64,000 nt of DNA from an uncultured Granulosicoccaceae bacterium (GCA_938035945.1 CALHOU010000002.1:39580-103579); one strand, 5' to 3'; positions 36,463 to 45,919 are shown, counted from the first letter of the stretch. Numbers and translations are program-made. The notes: generated by a model from the letters alone, not told the origin.

Positions 36463-37410
36463 ATGTCAAACAGCCGAGTTACGTTACTGGGTGGTACAGG
36501 TTTTGTCGGTACCCAGCTTAGTTGCCGTCTGGCGCAGGAATTTGATGAAGTAATCCTGCTGACGCGACACAGCCAACGATCACGAACACTGCGCATTTTG
36601 CCGAATGTGCACGTGGTTCAAACCGACGTGCACGATGTGGAAAAACTCACCCAAGCACTCAAGGGTTCGGATGTAGTGATAAACCTAGTCGGCATTCTCA
36701 ATAGCGCTGGCAGCAAATCAACAAATTCATTCGATGGAGCGCATGCCGAACTCACAAAGAAAGTGGTCGGTGCTTGCGAAAAGCTAGGCATCAGTCGTTA
36801 CTTGCACATGAGCGCACTGAATGCCGATGCACAAAACGGCAGCAGTGAATACTTGCGCAGTAAAGGTGTTGCGCAGAACACAGTTAAAGCAAGTAAATCG
36901 CTTAATTGGACCCTATTCCAACCGTCGGTTATTTTTGGCGAGCAAGACGCTTTCTTTAATCGCTTCGCCGGGCTACTTACTTCTTTGCCTGTTTTTCCTC
37001 TAGCTTGCCCTGATGCGAAGATGGCTCCGGTCTATGTTGGCGATGTAGTTGAGGCAATGATGTCATCAATTAACGACGCATCGAGTTTCGGTAAGAGTGT
37101 TGTATTGTGCGGCCCAAAAGACTACACCTTGCAAGAGCTGGTTGAGTACACCGCCGACATCGCCGGCTTAAAACGAAAAGTGATCGGCCTTCCAGATGGG
37201 CTAGCCAAGTTGCAAGCGCGCATCATGGAGTTTATTCCTGGCAAACCATTTTCTCGCGACAACTATTTGTCATTACAGACCGATGCCATTGGCGATGCAG
37301 ATACACAGCGCCAACCAACGTCCATTGATGCCGTGGTGCCCACTTACATTGGCAATAGCAAAGGTGTGCCAGCACGGCACCAATCACGCCGGGAACTGGC
37401 GCGCAGGTAA
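36463..37410 (+). CDS. NDUFA9-like NAD(P)-binding SDR protein
   Basis: An extended SDR with the glycine motif 'LLGGTGFVGTQL' (residues 8-19), 'DVVINLVGILN', 'YLHMSALNAD' and 'YLRSKGVAQN' resembling the active-site region of complex I NDUFA9 homologues. The catalytic Tyr-Lys is present only in altered form ('SEYLRSKGVAQ'). Such proteins are common in gammaproteobacteria and are usually annotated as complex I NDUFA9 subunit family; the in vivo role is not settled. An 11-bp near-repeat (TTTCGGGCAA twice) precedes the start. Confidence 0.82.
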   Translation: MSNSRVTLLGGTGFVGTQLSCRLAQEFDEVILLTRHSQRSRTLRILPNVHVVQTDVHDVEKLTQALKGSDVVINLVGILNSAGSKSTNSFDGAHAELTKKVVGACEKLGISRYLHMSALNADAQNGSSEYLRSKGVAQNTVKASKSLNWTLFQPSVIFGEQDAFFNRFAGLLTSLPVFPLACPDAKMAPVYVGDVVEAMMSSINDASSFGKSVVLCGPKDYTLQELVEYTADIAGLKRKVIGLPDGLAKLQARIMEFIPGKPFSRDNYLSLQTDAIGDADTQRQPTSIDAVVPTYIGNSKGVPARHQSRRELARR

Positions 37411-37483
37411 GTAACGCTGCGTAACCTAAAGTTACTAGCTAATTCCACCAGCCACACTGTTTAACATTTAAACTATACCTTTG

Positions 37484-37503
37484 GGTCGTTCGTCAGAACG
37501 ACC
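37484..37503 (+). terminator. Hairpin terminator-like element after the SDR gene
   Basis: An 8-bp perfect stem (GGTCGTTC / GAACGACC) with a GTCA loop is followed by TGTTTG. It lies 73 bp after the SDR stop. The T-run is weak, so termination is plausible only. Confidence 0.45.
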
Positions 37504-37559
37504 TGTTTGCTAGTATTGGCGTCATAGTCAAACGCCTACCTGTGTGGCGTTGTCGTTCC

Positions 37560-37565
37560 TATAAT
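37560..37565 (+). promoter_or_regulatory. Probable -10 box before the LysR gene
   Basis: A perfect TATAAT lies 57 bp before the TTG start of the LysR gene. A good -35 is not evident. The assignment rests on the -10 alone. Confidence 0.35.
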
Positions 37566-37621
37566 GGAAAGTTTAAGGAGCTAATATTCTCAGGATGCGA
37601 ACAACCGGAGGTTGAACCGCA

Positions 37622-38569
37622 TTGAATATCAGTATTAGGCATATACGGCATTTTATCGCTGTCGCCGAAGAATTACACTTCCGTCGCGCTGCACAACTTA
37701 CCAATGTTGCGCAACCGGCTCTGAGTCGTTCTGTGCAAACCCTCGAGAGCGAACTCGGCGTGCAACTGCTCACGCGCAATAACAGAAACGTCAAACTCAC
37801 CTCGGCTGGAAAAGAATTTTTATCCGGCTGTACCAACATTGTGGCGTTGATGGACGACACAATCAGCCGTGCAATTCGTGCAGACCAATCCCAATTCGGT
37901 GGCATAAATATCGGTTATACCTATATTGCGATGGGTGGAAAACTTCCACAGCTAATCGCATCGTTCGAACAGCAAAATCAATCGATTAATATAGAACCGG
38001 TTGCAGCCAGTACTGCCGATCAACTCGAACAGCTGCATCGCTCAGAACTCGATTGTGCATTTGTATCGGGCACGGTGAATCAAACCATATCGCCAGATAT
38101 TGAATCGGTAGTATTTCAAACCGATGCTTTCGTGGTCATCGTGAATGAAAACCATCCGCTTGCTAACAAAGGGTCTATCTCGCTGGAAGAATTGGCGAAG
38201 GAAAAAATTCTGCTCACGGGCGTACCAAGAAACTCTACGTTTAATCACCACGTCCATCAGTTCTTTGCCGCAGCCGGGCTTAGTCCAGAGATTGAATACG
38301 TCGAACAAGATCACATTGGTGTATTGGGCAGAGTCGCATTGGATAGAGGTGTCTGCATCGCGACCGAAGGCTATGGCTGCGTTTATGGCGAGGCCTTGGT
38401 AACACTGGCGCTCACCGGTACGCAAGCAAAGCTACCCACGCTTATGGCGTGGCGTAAGGATTTGCAGTCTGAATCGGCCATTCGATTCAGAGAATTTGTT
38501 CTCCAATCGGGTGACTTCAGATCTGTCGAGGCAGCCACAGCCCATCCAAGCGCCGAACTTACCGATTAA
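37622..38569 (+). CDS. LysR-family transcriptional regulator
   Basis: A 315-residue regulator with an N-terminal winged helix ('ISIRHIRHFIAVAEELHFRR', then 'VAQPALSRSVQTLE') and a C-terminal periplasmic-binding-like effector domain. The start is TTG with GGAGG about 10 nt upstream; the N-terminus matches the family. LysR proteins bind promoters near their own gene. The neighbouring secreted protein gene lies downstream on the same strand, so regulatory targets are not obvious from context. Confidence 0.88.
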   Translation: MNISIRHIRHFIAVAEELHFRRAAQLTNVAQPALSRSVQTLESELGVQLLTRNNRNVKLTSAGKEFLSGCTNIVALMDDTISRAIRADQSQFGGINIGYTYIAMGGKLPQLIASFEQQNQSINIEPVAASTADQLEQLHRSELDCAFVSGTVNQTISPDIESVVFQTDAFVVIVNENHPLANKGSISLEELAKEKILLTGVPRNSTFNHHVHQFFAAAGLSPEIEYVEQDHIGVLGRVALDRGVCIATEGYGCVYGEALVTLALTGTQAKLPTLMAWRKDLQSESAIRFREFVLQSGDFRSVEAATAHPSAELTD

Positions 38570-38644
38570 GCGGCGAAACAGACCTCGTTCAAGCATCCAC
38601 GTATCCGGCCGTTACTACGGTGACGGATACGGGAAAATTCAGGC

Positions 38645-39730
38645 ATGAAACGCTGGTTATTGAACCTGCTAACAAGCGCTATCCTATTCAGCGCACCGCT
38701 CGCAGCACACGCCCAAACAATTGAATTACAAGCTATTTCCGATTTTTCTAATCGAGAATCTGGCGCCGTACCCTACTATCTGGACATTGCAGGTAATCGC
38801 AATTCTTTGGCAATTAATGCCGCCGATCCAAACTACCGAAATAAATTCGCCCGCGCCGAACATGAGTTTATTGGTGCTGACGGCATTTATGACATCACGA
38901 TAAACGCTCTCGGCGAGATTGATGGCGATGGTACGTACCGCCTATTGATCAATGGCATTGTCCAAGGCGCGTCGGTTAACACGCCGGTGACCACCGACTA
39001 CACCATTGTTAAACACACATTCAAAGGTATCGCCCTTACCGCGCCTACCATCATAGGCATAGAGTCAAATGCGGTTTCAAACAACATGATCCCAGAAGGT
39101 GACGGTTACGCTTTTGCGCGTGGCCGTTGGCAGAGCGTGACCTTAGAGGCCATACCGTTAGAAACAAATTCAGGCGCCTCTGTTGACCTGGCTTTATCAT
39201 TGTCGACCGTCGATGAGCTGGTTAAGCAAAACGCTACAGCTCCGATAGTCGCATCAGTGGTTAATAACTCAAACACAACCATGGCAACCGCGCCTGTTGT
39301 GAGTTTCGCTTTACCCGACACAATTGGTTTTAACAACAGTGAATCATGCACGACATATCGCGGTGAAGTGCTCTGTGCGCTAGCTGAACTTGCACCAGGC
39401 GAAATGAGCAATGTCAGCTTTGAAGCTGATATCAATGCAGTGGGTTGGTTGAGTGTAAGTGCGTCGGTAAAAAGCGATCAGGTTGATTCAGATAGAACCA
39501 ACAACTTTGCACTACTGTCATTTGAATCAACGGAAGAAGCGCTTGAGCCCACCTACACGCCGGCGCCGACAAATACGCCAACACCGACCACCGCCTCTTT
39601 GAATCCGACAACATCTAACGACGAGAGCGATAGCGGAGCATGGGGCTGGCCAACGAGCTTATTGATACTATTGGTTGGCGCACTCAGAATTCAAATGAGA
39701 AGACGCACGCAGATAAGTCTACGAACTTAG
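38645..39730 (+). CDS. Secreted protein with C-terminal GlyGly-CTERM-like tail
   Basis: A 361-residue precursor with signal peptide ('LLTSAILFSAPLAAHA'), a jelly-roll-like first domain, a second CARDB/DUF11-like domain ('VASVVNNSNTTMATAPVVSF'), a Pro/Thr linker ('TYTPAPTNTPTPTT') and a C-terminal hydrophobic helix ('WGWPTSLLILLVGALRI') followed by Arg-rich residues. This small-hydrophobic-basic ending resembles GlyGly-CTERM signals processed by rhombosortase on type II secretion substrates, but the preceding glycine motif is only partial ('SDSGAWGW'). Function unknown. Confidence 0.7.
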   Translation: MKRWLLNLLTSAILFSAPLAAHAQTIELQAISDFSNRESGAVPYYLDIAGNRNSLAINAADPNYRNKFARAEHEFIGADGIYDITINALGEIDGDGTYRLLINGIVQGASVNTPVTTDYTIVKHTFKGIALTAPTIIGIESNAVSNNMIPEGDGYAFARGRWQSVTLEAIPLETNSGASVDLALSLSTVDELVKQNATAPIVASVVNNSNTTMATAPVVSFALPDTIGFNNSESCTTYRGEVLCALAELAPGEMSNVSFEADINAVGWLSVSASVKSDQVDSDRTNNFALLSFESTEEALEPTYTPAPTNTPTPTTASLNPTTSNDESDSGAWGWPTSLLILLVGALRIQMRRRTQISLRT

Positions 39731-40798
39731 ATTGGCTGCTTGGGCTAAGTAGTTATTCATTCGTGCTTGGCGTTCTTTGCTTGGTAGATCAGCTAACTCC
39801 TTTGCCAGTTCATAGAAGGCAGGTAACGAACGCCCCACTTCAATATACATCGCCTCAAACGCCGGTACCCAACGCCGGTAGGTGGCAACCGACACCAGAC
39901 GTGCGTTGTTTAAATCTCTGGCAAACCAGCCATCGTAACCCGCATAGCCACCCCATTTGTTTTCCTTTAGTGCTTGATAGTCTGCTTGCATTTGTGCAAA
40001 CACAGCCAGCTTACCCGCGCGTTTTTCTTCGTCGCTAATATCCTTTTTATAAACGGCCAACAATTGGTTACGGCCCTTTTTTAGCAGTTCAGAAAAATCA
40101 TTGCTGCGTGCAAGCACATCGTTATATAGTGCGATGCGATCACTTTCATTTCGGTCACCTAGCCAAATACGCAATCCTTCTTGTTCAACAAAGCTTGCAA
40201 ATGCCTCATTAAAATTACTGTCATCTTTTATGTAAAGCACCTGGTGGGCAAGCTCGTGGAAAAGTGTTCCTACGTAGCGGATATCGCCACCGTTCAACAT
40301 GGTGTCGAGCACGGGGTCATCGAACCAACCCAGTGTGGAGTACGCGGTAGCACCGCCCACGTTTACATCCAAATTCTCATCGAGTAATTCCTGCGCATAC
40401 GCTCTCGCATCTTCTTCGGCAAAATAGCCTTTATAACTAACGCACCCAGCAACGGGAAAACACCATGTTTTAGCGCTCAAAGAAAACTCTTCCGCGGCAA
40501 CCACATTCCATGTGACGAAGCGCCGTCCGGTGGCAGCGTAGGTGTTGTAACTATCGTTTTCGGGAAGGCCTAAGCTATCAACAGCGTATTGCCGTGCATC
40601 GACCAATGTTTGCAATTTTTTGCGCAGCTCAGGATCGGTCTTATCACTGCTGAGCAGTTCATCAATCGGCTCTCGCGCACTCATCAGTTTTAAGTGACCA
40701 CTCACCGCCTGTGAGTAGTAACTGACCGTGCTGCAACCACCAAGCAAGAATGTCAAAAAAATAAGCGCTGCAAGCGCACTGTTTCGATGTACTAGCAT
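39719..40798 (-). CDS. Putative aminopeptidase lipoprotein (COG4324)
   Basis: The precursor has a short n-region, hydrophobic core and lipobox 'LLGGC', then a gluzincin-like domain with 'FHELAHQVLYIKDDSNFNEAFASF' containing HExxH and downstream Glu as zinc ligands. Proteins of this type are annotated as predicted aminopeptidases. I chose the ATG at 40798 because the longer frame (to 40825) would overlap the divergent cca start. Its end overlaps the end of the secreted-protein gene by 12 bp (convergent). Confidence 0.82.
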   Translation of the reverse strand: MLVHRNSALAALIFLTFLLGGCSTVSYYSQAVSGHLKLMSAREPIDELLSSDKTDPELRKKLQTLVDARQYAVDSLGLPENDSYNTYAATGRRFVTWNVVAAEEFSLSAKTWCFPVAGCVSYKGYFAEEDARAYAQELLDENLDVNVGGATAYSTLGWFDDPVLDTMLNGGDIRYVGTLFHELAHQVLYIKDDSNFNEAFASFVEQEGLRIWLGDRNESDRIALYNDVLARSNDFSELLKKGRNQLLAVYKKDISDEEKRAGKLAVFAQMQADYQALKENKWGGYAGYDGWFARDLNNARLVSVATYRRWVPAFEAMYIEVGRSLPAFYELAKELADLPSKERQARMNNYLAQAANLSS

Positions 40799-40823
40799 GG
40801 CCGACAGTGTAACATCGGGCGCC

Positions 40824-42002
40824 ATGAAAACTTATCTGGTTGGCGGCGCTGTAAGAGACAAACTACTGGGTCTACCCGTAGTCGATAACGATTGGGTCGT
40901 CGTTGGCGCAACCCCGCAAGCGATGCTCGATGCGGGTTATCTGCCCGTCGGCAAGGATTTCCCTGTTTTTTTACACCCTGAAACCCACGAGGAATATGCG
41001 CTGGCCCGAACCGAGCGCAAAACTGGCCCAGGCTATCGCGGCTTCGCCTTCGACACTGACAGCTCAGTCACACTGGAAGAGGACTTACTGCGCCGCGATC
41101 TAACTATTAACGCCATCGCCGAAGATGATGACAAATCATTAATTGACCCACACAACGGTCAGCAAGACATTCAACATCGCCTGCTACGGCATGTGTCACC
41201 AGCTTTTGCAGAAGACCCCGTTCGCGTGCTGCGAGTTGCGAAATTCATGGCAAGATTTTCTGATTTGGGATTTAACATCCATCAGGACACCATGGCGCTA
41301 ATGCGATCGATGGTGCAAAGCGGTGAAGTGGATAATCTTGTGGCCGAGCGCGTGTGGCAGGAATTGGAAACCAGCTTGGGTGCAAAAAATCCCCGTGCAT
41401 TTTTTACAAGCTTAATGCAATGCGATGCATTACAACGAGTGATGCCTGAGCTTCATGATGCATTTACTCGCAGCACGGAGCAAACAGGCCAAGCTGATTT
41501 TACCCACGCCATGTTGGATAACCTGGATATGGCGTGCTTGCTAAGTACCGATGCAAAAGTGCGCTTTGCCACTTTGTGTGTAGGCTTTGGTCCTGAACAT
41601 GCCGTGTCGTTAGATGCATTTTGTAGCCGACTAAGAGTGCCCAGTGCCTTCGCAGACCTGTGCGTACTCGGTGCACGCTTTGTACACAAAGCACACGCTT
41701 CAGGTTCCTTAGACGCAAGCCAATTACACAGCTTACTAAAATCGCTTGACGTAGCGAGAAGACCGGAACGCTTCGATGATTTTATAATAGTAGCGAAGGC
41801 GCATGCACTAGCAACGATTGAAGATTTGACCGAGTACCCTCAAGCAGAACATTTACAAGCGTGCGCTGCGGCCATGATGGGGATTAATGCTGCACAAATT
41901 GCCAAAAGCGAACCGAATAAAATGCAGATATCGACCGTGATCAAGCAGCATGAAATAACCGCTATCGACGCCTACTTAAAGCTTCAGCCCAAAAAGCCTT
42001 AG
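40824..42002 (+). CDS. cca: CCA-adding tRNA nucleotidyltransferase
   Basis: Adds CCA to tRNA 3' ends. The head has 'VGGAVRDKLLG', 'DNDWVVVGATP' and 'HEEYALARTERKTGPGYRGF', the neck has 'RRDLTINAIA' and 'EDPVRVLRVAKF'. The C-terminal region corresponds to the HD domain in E. coli Cca, but the expected HD pair is replaced ('ATLCVGFGPEH'), so phosphohydrolase activity is probably absent. The ATG at 40824 is the family-consistent start. It diverges from the aminopeptidase with start codons 25 bp apart and overlaps the DUF3291 gene by 4 bp at the 3' end. Confidence 0.93.
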   Translation: MKTYLVGGAVRDKLLGLPVVDNDWVVVGATPQAMLDAGYLPVGKDFPVFLHPETHEEYALARTERKTGPGYRGFAFDTDSSVTLEEDLLRRDLTINAIAEDDDKSLIDPHNGQQDIQHRLLRHVSPAFAEDPVRVLRVAKFMARFSDLGFNIHQDTMALMRSMVQSGEVDNLVAERVWQELETSLGAKNPRAFFTSLMQCDALQRVMPELHDAFTRSTEQTGQADFTHAMLDNLDMACLLSTDAKVRFATLCVGFGPEHAVSLDAFCSRLRVPSAFADLCVLGARFVHKAHASGSLDASQLHSLLKSLDVARRPERFDDFIIVAKAHALATIEDLTEYPQAEHLQACAAAMMGINAAQIAKSEPNKMQISTVIKQHEITAIDAYLKLQPKKP

Positions 42003-42445
42003 GCAGGCTTGGTAAACGCTTGCCTGAAGGTAAACGCTTGTTCCGTTGGCCCATTCAATTGCAAGTGTTCCAATTTATTTTTTGCCTGCGCCGCCGTTGG
42101 AATCTCACCGGCCGGTATCCACCACAACACCATGTGCGATCGTGGCATGCGGTGAAACCATTCGGTTTTGCGCCGCATAATGTCTTTATGTGCCGTGCGA
42201 TAAACGTAGTCGTGCAGTGATTCGATATTTTCCCAGACCGACAGATTAACGATATATTCATTGTCGAAACCATGATTGGGCACGGTCGGGTTTTCCGGTT
42301 CGATCAGGCGCCAAACAAACCCGGGAGAATTTTCGGCCAGGGAGTTGATACGATCTAAGTTTGCGACAAAATCAGTGAGTAACTCTGATGCTAGATCGTC
42401 TAGCAAGTGCGCTATATTCAACTGCGCTAAGTGCCAATTTGACAT
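41999..42445 (-). CDS. DUF3291 domain protein
   Basis: A 148-residue cytoplasmic protein of the DUF3291 family, with 'WHLAQLNIAHL' at the N-terminus, 'SPGFVWRL', 'NLSVWENIESLHDYVY' and 'RMPRSHMVLWWIPAGE' as conserved stretches. The fold resembles small monooxygenase-like (ABM) domains, but activity is unknown. The ATG at 42445 was chosen over an upstream TTG. The gene overlaps cca tail to tail by 4 bp. Confidence 0.85.
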   Translation of the reverse strand: MSNWHLAQLNIAHLLDDLASELLTDFVANLDRINSLAENSPGFVWRLIEPENPTVPNHGFDNEYIVNLSVWENIESLHDYVYRTAHKDIMRRKTEWFHRMPRSHMVLWWIPAGEIPTAAQAKNKLEHLQLNGPTEQAFTFRQAFTKPA

Positions 42446-42546
42446 GTGTAACCCCAATCTTTCCTGTGCGTGCAGAAAACGATTGTAGCCTAGCTAACAC
42501 GCATTGCAGCATTTAGCGCGTGCGCTCAGGTTTTATGCCATTGGGC

Positions 42547-42984
42547 TTATGCGTTTGGCTTAGCGGTATTGAACAAAAAACTTTCGACTCGCCACAATAC
42601 CGTGCCGACCCATGTGTACGCCAACGCCCAGGCTAAAACTACTCCACAGGTATTCGCCACCATATCGAGCACCTCAAACTGGCGCGAAGGATTAGCGGCC
42701 TGTAAAAATTCGATCCCTATGCCCATGGCAATAAGCAAAAACACGAAAATTAAGCGAGTGAGGTCGTGGCGGAAAATTTGCGCAAACCAGCCCATCAGCC
42801 CAGCGTAAACAACGACATGCGTCAGCTTATCGTTGAGAACCAACGAAGTTACTTGTTGCGGGACACTCGCCACCGAAGCATAGGTAACTCCGCTAACTAA
42901 CAACAAGCCAAACGCCAGCCAAAGACGCTTAAAACGCAAATGCCGAACCCTAAATAAGTTATTAGGCGAAAAATCAAAAGTCAT
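42547..42984 (-). CDS. VanZ-family membrane protein
   Basis: A 145-residue protein with four hydrophobic helices and VanZ signature stretches 'LNDKLTHVVVYAGLMGWF', 'GIGIEFLQAANPSRQFEVLDMVANTCGVVL'. VanZ-like proteins are inner-membrane proteins of uncertain role, linked in some bacteria to glycopeptide tolerance. No glycopeptide-resistance genes are present, so resistance is not implied. Confidence 0.85.
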   Translation of the reverse strand: MTFDFSPNNLFRVRHLRFKRLWLAFGLLLVSGVTYASVASVPQQVTSLVLNDKLTHVVVYAGLMGWFAQIFRHDLTRLIFVFLLIAMGIGIEFLQAANPSRQFEVLDMVANTCGVVLAWALAYTWVGTVLWRVESFLFNTAKPNA

Positions 42985-43112
42985 GTGGCAAGCCCCATAG
43001 ACTGATAAAAAAGGCTATGTGAATCAGTTCTCATTATCGTGTGCTTTCGATTTTTATTATTATTGTTGTGTTGATAGGTATCGTCCATCGCAATCCCCAG
43101 ATGAAGCTTCGA

Positions 43113-43472
43113 CTATAACTTCACCGAGACAAAAACGGAAATGGTTAGCATTACTGCCAGCAGAATATGGCCCCAGCTGGACAAATTAAGCACGTGATAA
43201 CGAACCGCCCCTTTCCACCATGCGTAGAGCAGCACACATACGCTGTATAGGATAATGCCGGCACCAACCCAGATCGCAACACCGGGAGCCTCTATCGACC
43301 AGTTCACCTTGTGCCGCCCTTCGACAACCACGCCAGCAAGCGCGTACACTAAAAAAAAGCAACTCATGACCACGGGGCTCAGGAGCAGCACAAACTGAAG
43401 CACTGGCGAGATCGGTTTTACGGAATTTTGCTGCATACCTGATGTCAAAGTTTTTGGGTAATTTGTGTACAT
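43113..43472 (-). CDS. Small membrane protein, ~119 aa
   Basis: No family recognised. Three hydrophobic segments follow a polar N-terminus; the middle portion has 'VNWSIEAPGVAIWVGAGIIL'. Start is uncertain: ATG at 43472 has no obvious ribosome site, while an ATG 12 codons later (43436) is preceded by AGG only one nt away. It is divergent from the small secreted protein gene at 43515. Confidence 0.6.
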   Translation of the reverse strand: MYTNYPKTLTSGMQQNSVKPISPVLQFVLLLSPVVMSCFFLVYALAGVVVEGRHKVNWSIEAPGVAIWVGAGIILYSVCVLLYAWWKGAVRYHVLNLSSWGHILLAVMLTISVFVSVKL

Positions 43473-43514
43473 CGCTAGTTTATCAGTCAATCTTGTTAGA
43501 GGGTTTTAACCATC

Positions 43515-43901
43515 ATGAAACTATTACGTCTCTTCGCACTACCCGGATTAATGGCTGTATTGTTAACGGCCACTGCGTGGACCACAGCCTATGCAGGCGA
43601 GGTTGATGTTATTGATGTCACTATTGAGTCTATAGGTGACGGGAAGTTTCGCGTGAATGCAACGCTTAATCACGATGACACCGGTTGGGACCACTACGCC
43701 AATCGCTGGGATGTGCTCGACGAGTCGGGCAATGTTTTAGGGGTTAGAGAACTGGCCCACCCACACGTAAACGAAATGCCCTTCACACGTTCGGTTCGCG
43801 TAAGCATTCCAGCGTCGGTTAAAACGATCACTGTACGTGCAAACGACTCGGTTCACGCTACCGGTGGCAAGACCTTTGAGATCGCCGTACCACACCCGTA
43901 G
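43515..43901 (+). CDS. Small secreted protein, 128 aa
   Basis: A signal peptide ('LPGLMAVLLTATAWTTAYA', cleavage AYA/G) is followed by an Ig-like beta-rich domain of about 100 residues with 'VNATLNHDDTGWDHYANRWDVLD' and 'VRVSIPASVKTITVRANDSVH'. It looks periplasmic or secreted. I cannot assign a function. The gene is convergent with uppP, with 6 bp between. Confidence 0.72.
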   Translation: MKLLRLFALPGLMAVLLTATAWTTAYAGEVDVIDVTIESIGDGKFRVNATLNHDDTGWDHYANRWDVLDESGNVLGVRELAHPHVNEMPFTRSVRVSIPASVKTITVRANDSVHATGGKTFEIAVPHP

Positions 43902-43907
43902 TGCATG

Positions 43908-44708
43908 CTAGGTTAGAAAAACAAAGAATAAAAATGCGCCGAGCAGTAGTCGGTAAATAACAAACGGCAGCATGCCAATGCGGTTTATCCAGCTTAAGAA
44001 AAAGTGGATACAAGCAAACGCGCTTATCGCTGCCAATACCGTCCCTAATAGCAGCGCATTCCAATCGACTGGATCGGGGCTTTTGACTAAGTCCCCAGTT
44101 ACCCCAAGTCCTGATAAAACTATAATTGGAATAGAGAGTAAAAAAGAATAACGCGCAGCCGCTTCCCGAGTTAAACCCAACAGCAAACCAGCAGTAATGG
44201 TAATGCCGGAGCGAGATGTGCCTGGTATTAGCGCGATGGCTTGCGCACCACCGATCACCAGGAAATCTTGCCAACTAAGCGAGAGTTCATCACGTTTTAA
44301 CTTGGCCCGCTTATCGGCAAACCATAGTAGCAATCCAAATATGATGGTGGTGGTGGCGATAACCAACGGTGATCGCAGATACACTTCGATATAGTCTTTG
44401 AACAACAAGCCAACAAGGCCCGCCGGTATGGTCCCGACAATAACCCCCCAGGCTAACCGTGCTTCAGCGCTCATGCCTTTGCCACTGATTGAGCCAATCC
44501 ACGCTAAAAACAGTTTTACTATGTCGTGCCTAAAAAAGGCCACCACAGCGATAAGCGTACCCAAGTGCACCGCCACATCAAACGCTAATCCTTGATCAGG
44601 CCAGCCTAGTAAATTGGGTACGAGAATCAAGTGCGCAGAACTCGATACAGGTAAAAACTCTGTTAGGCCCTGCACCAAAGCAAGCCAAATTATATGTGCT
44701 GTTTCCAT
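43908..44708 (-). CDS. uppP: Undecaprenyl-diphosphatase UppP
   Basis: Integral membrane enzyme recycling undecaprenyl pyrophosphate for peptidoglycan and other glycan synthesis. Eight hydrophobic helices and the motifs '[17 protein letters not shown]' (residues 14-30) and '[12 protein letters not shown]' (about 162-173) are diagnostic of the BacA family. Length (266 aa) is typical. No bacitracin-specific context. It follows the MidA-like methyltransferase gene on the same strand with 24 bp between. Confidence 0.95.
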   Translation of the reverse strand: METAHIIWLALVQGLTEFLPVSSSAHLILVPNLLGWPDQGLAFDVAVHLGTLIAVVAFFRHDIVKLFLAWIGSISGKGMSAEARLAWGVIVGTIPAGLVGLLFKDYIEVYLRSPLVIATTTIIFGLLLWFADKRAKLKRDELSLSWQDFLVIGGAQAIALIPGTSRSGITITAGLLLGLTREAAARYSFLLSIPIIVLSGLGVTGDLVKSPDPVDWNALLLGTVLAAISAFACIHFFLSWINRIGMLPFVIYRLLLGAFLFFVFLT

Positions 44709-44732
44709 GATCGTTTGCTCAGTTGGTGCGCT

Positions 44733-45914
44733 TTATAAACGGTAAGAAAGTTCTTGGCTAGTAAAGCCTTGCAGTGGCGTAGCAAAGTTCTTACCCAGTG
44801 CCATGAATTGAAATCGCTCGCCCATCTCGCCGGGCAAGGTCAAGGTTTTAATTTGTTTTGACAGTGTTAGCTGCGCTTGCTCGGTGGTACATTTTTCCAA
44901 TTCAGCGGCTCCGAGTGAACTGATGCCATTGTTTAACAAAAATCCGGTTTGCGATGTGTAGCCAAGTAAAGCCATACCGGCCCCACTTCCCGCTTCTACA
45001 ACACGCGTAAAGTCGACGTGTGCCGTGATGTCTTGCAAGCCGGGATAAAAAAATACATCATCGTGAAAATGGTGTTGGTAATAACAAGCCAAAGTACCAT
45101 TGACACGCTCAGGCAGATAAAACTCTTTGCGCGGATAACCGTAGTCCGACAACAGCACCACCCCTTTCTTCATCATCTTTGCTAAAGACTGCACCCATGG
45201 TGTTAAAAGAGCGCTCACCTCGCTGCGATACCCATCGGCGAACGGCACACCAAGTTCATTCTCAAGCTCAGTTACCAAGGTTTTTAACTCATCAGGTGCA
45301 TCGCGCACTGTGTACTCAAGACCATCGTTGGTTGCACGTACACACACTTGCTGCACTTGTGATTTCTGTTTTGTGAATAGCTCCACCGGTAACGCATCCA
45401 TCACCTCGTTGGCAATGCAAATGCCAACAAAGTCTTGCGGTAAGGCATCAAGCCATTGCACCCGCTCGAACAGCTCCGCCGTCAAAACGTCGGCTAAAAA
45501 TATTGCCTGACGCTTTTGCAACTCGGCACTGGGTTCGAGAATAAAATAATGTTCTGGCGGCGCCTCTTGCATGGCATCCAACACGCTAGCCGCTAAGCGC
45601 CCACTGCCCGCGCCTAGCTCGAGCACGCTGGCTTTAGGCAAGAGCTTCAACACGTCCAAACACTGGGCAGCGACGCACTGACCAAACAGTGGTGAGACCT
45701 CCGGCGCGGTGATAAAGTCACCTTTGGCGCCAAACTTTTGCGCTCCAGCCATGTAGTAACCCAGACCTGGTTGATACAAGGCTATCTGCATGTATTGGGC
45801 AAATGACAAAGGCGCCGACTGCAAAGATTGATGAATATGCGCGAGCAGTTGTTGCGAGTGCTGAACCGCAATCTCATCCGGTTCTGGCAAAGAATGAGCA
45901 CTGTTTACCTGCAT
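44733..45914 (-). CDS. MidA/NDUFAF7-like SAM-dependent methyltransferase
   Basis: A 393-residue methyltransferase of the DUF185 type. Conserved stretches are 'PLSFAQYMQIALYQPGLGYYM', 'KFGAKGDFITAPEVSPLFGQ', the SAM motif 'VLELGAGSGRLAASVL' and 'IANEVMDALPVELF'. Eukaryotic homologue NDUFAF7 methylates a complex I arginine; the bacterial target is unknown. It begins 5 bp after folB on the same strand, so folB, this gene and uppP may be one transcript. Confidence 0.87.
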   Translation of the reverse strand: MQVNSAHSLPEPDEIAVQHSQQLLAHIHQSLQSAPLSFAQYMQIALYQPGLGYYMAGAQKFGAKGDFITAPEVSPLFGQCVAAQCLDVLKLLPKASVLELGAGSGRLAASVLDAMQEAPPEHYFILEPSAELQKRQAIFLADVLTAELFERVQWLDALPQDFVGICIANEVMDALPVELFTKQKSQVQQVCVRATNDGLEYTVRDAPDELKTLVTELENELGVPFADGYRSEVSALLTPWVQSLAKMMKKGVVLLSDYGYPRKEFYLPERVNGTLACYYQHHFHDDVFFYPGLQDITAHVDFTRVVEAGSGAGMALLGYTSQTGFLLNNGISSLGAAELEKCTTEQAQLTLSKQIKTLTLPGEMGERFQFMALGKNFATPLQGFTSQELSYRL

Positions 45915-45919
45915 GGTCG

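Noticed and set aside
42547..42984. VanZ-like gene as antibiotic resistance determinant
   Set aside because: VanZ-domain proteins are widespread and no other van genes are present.
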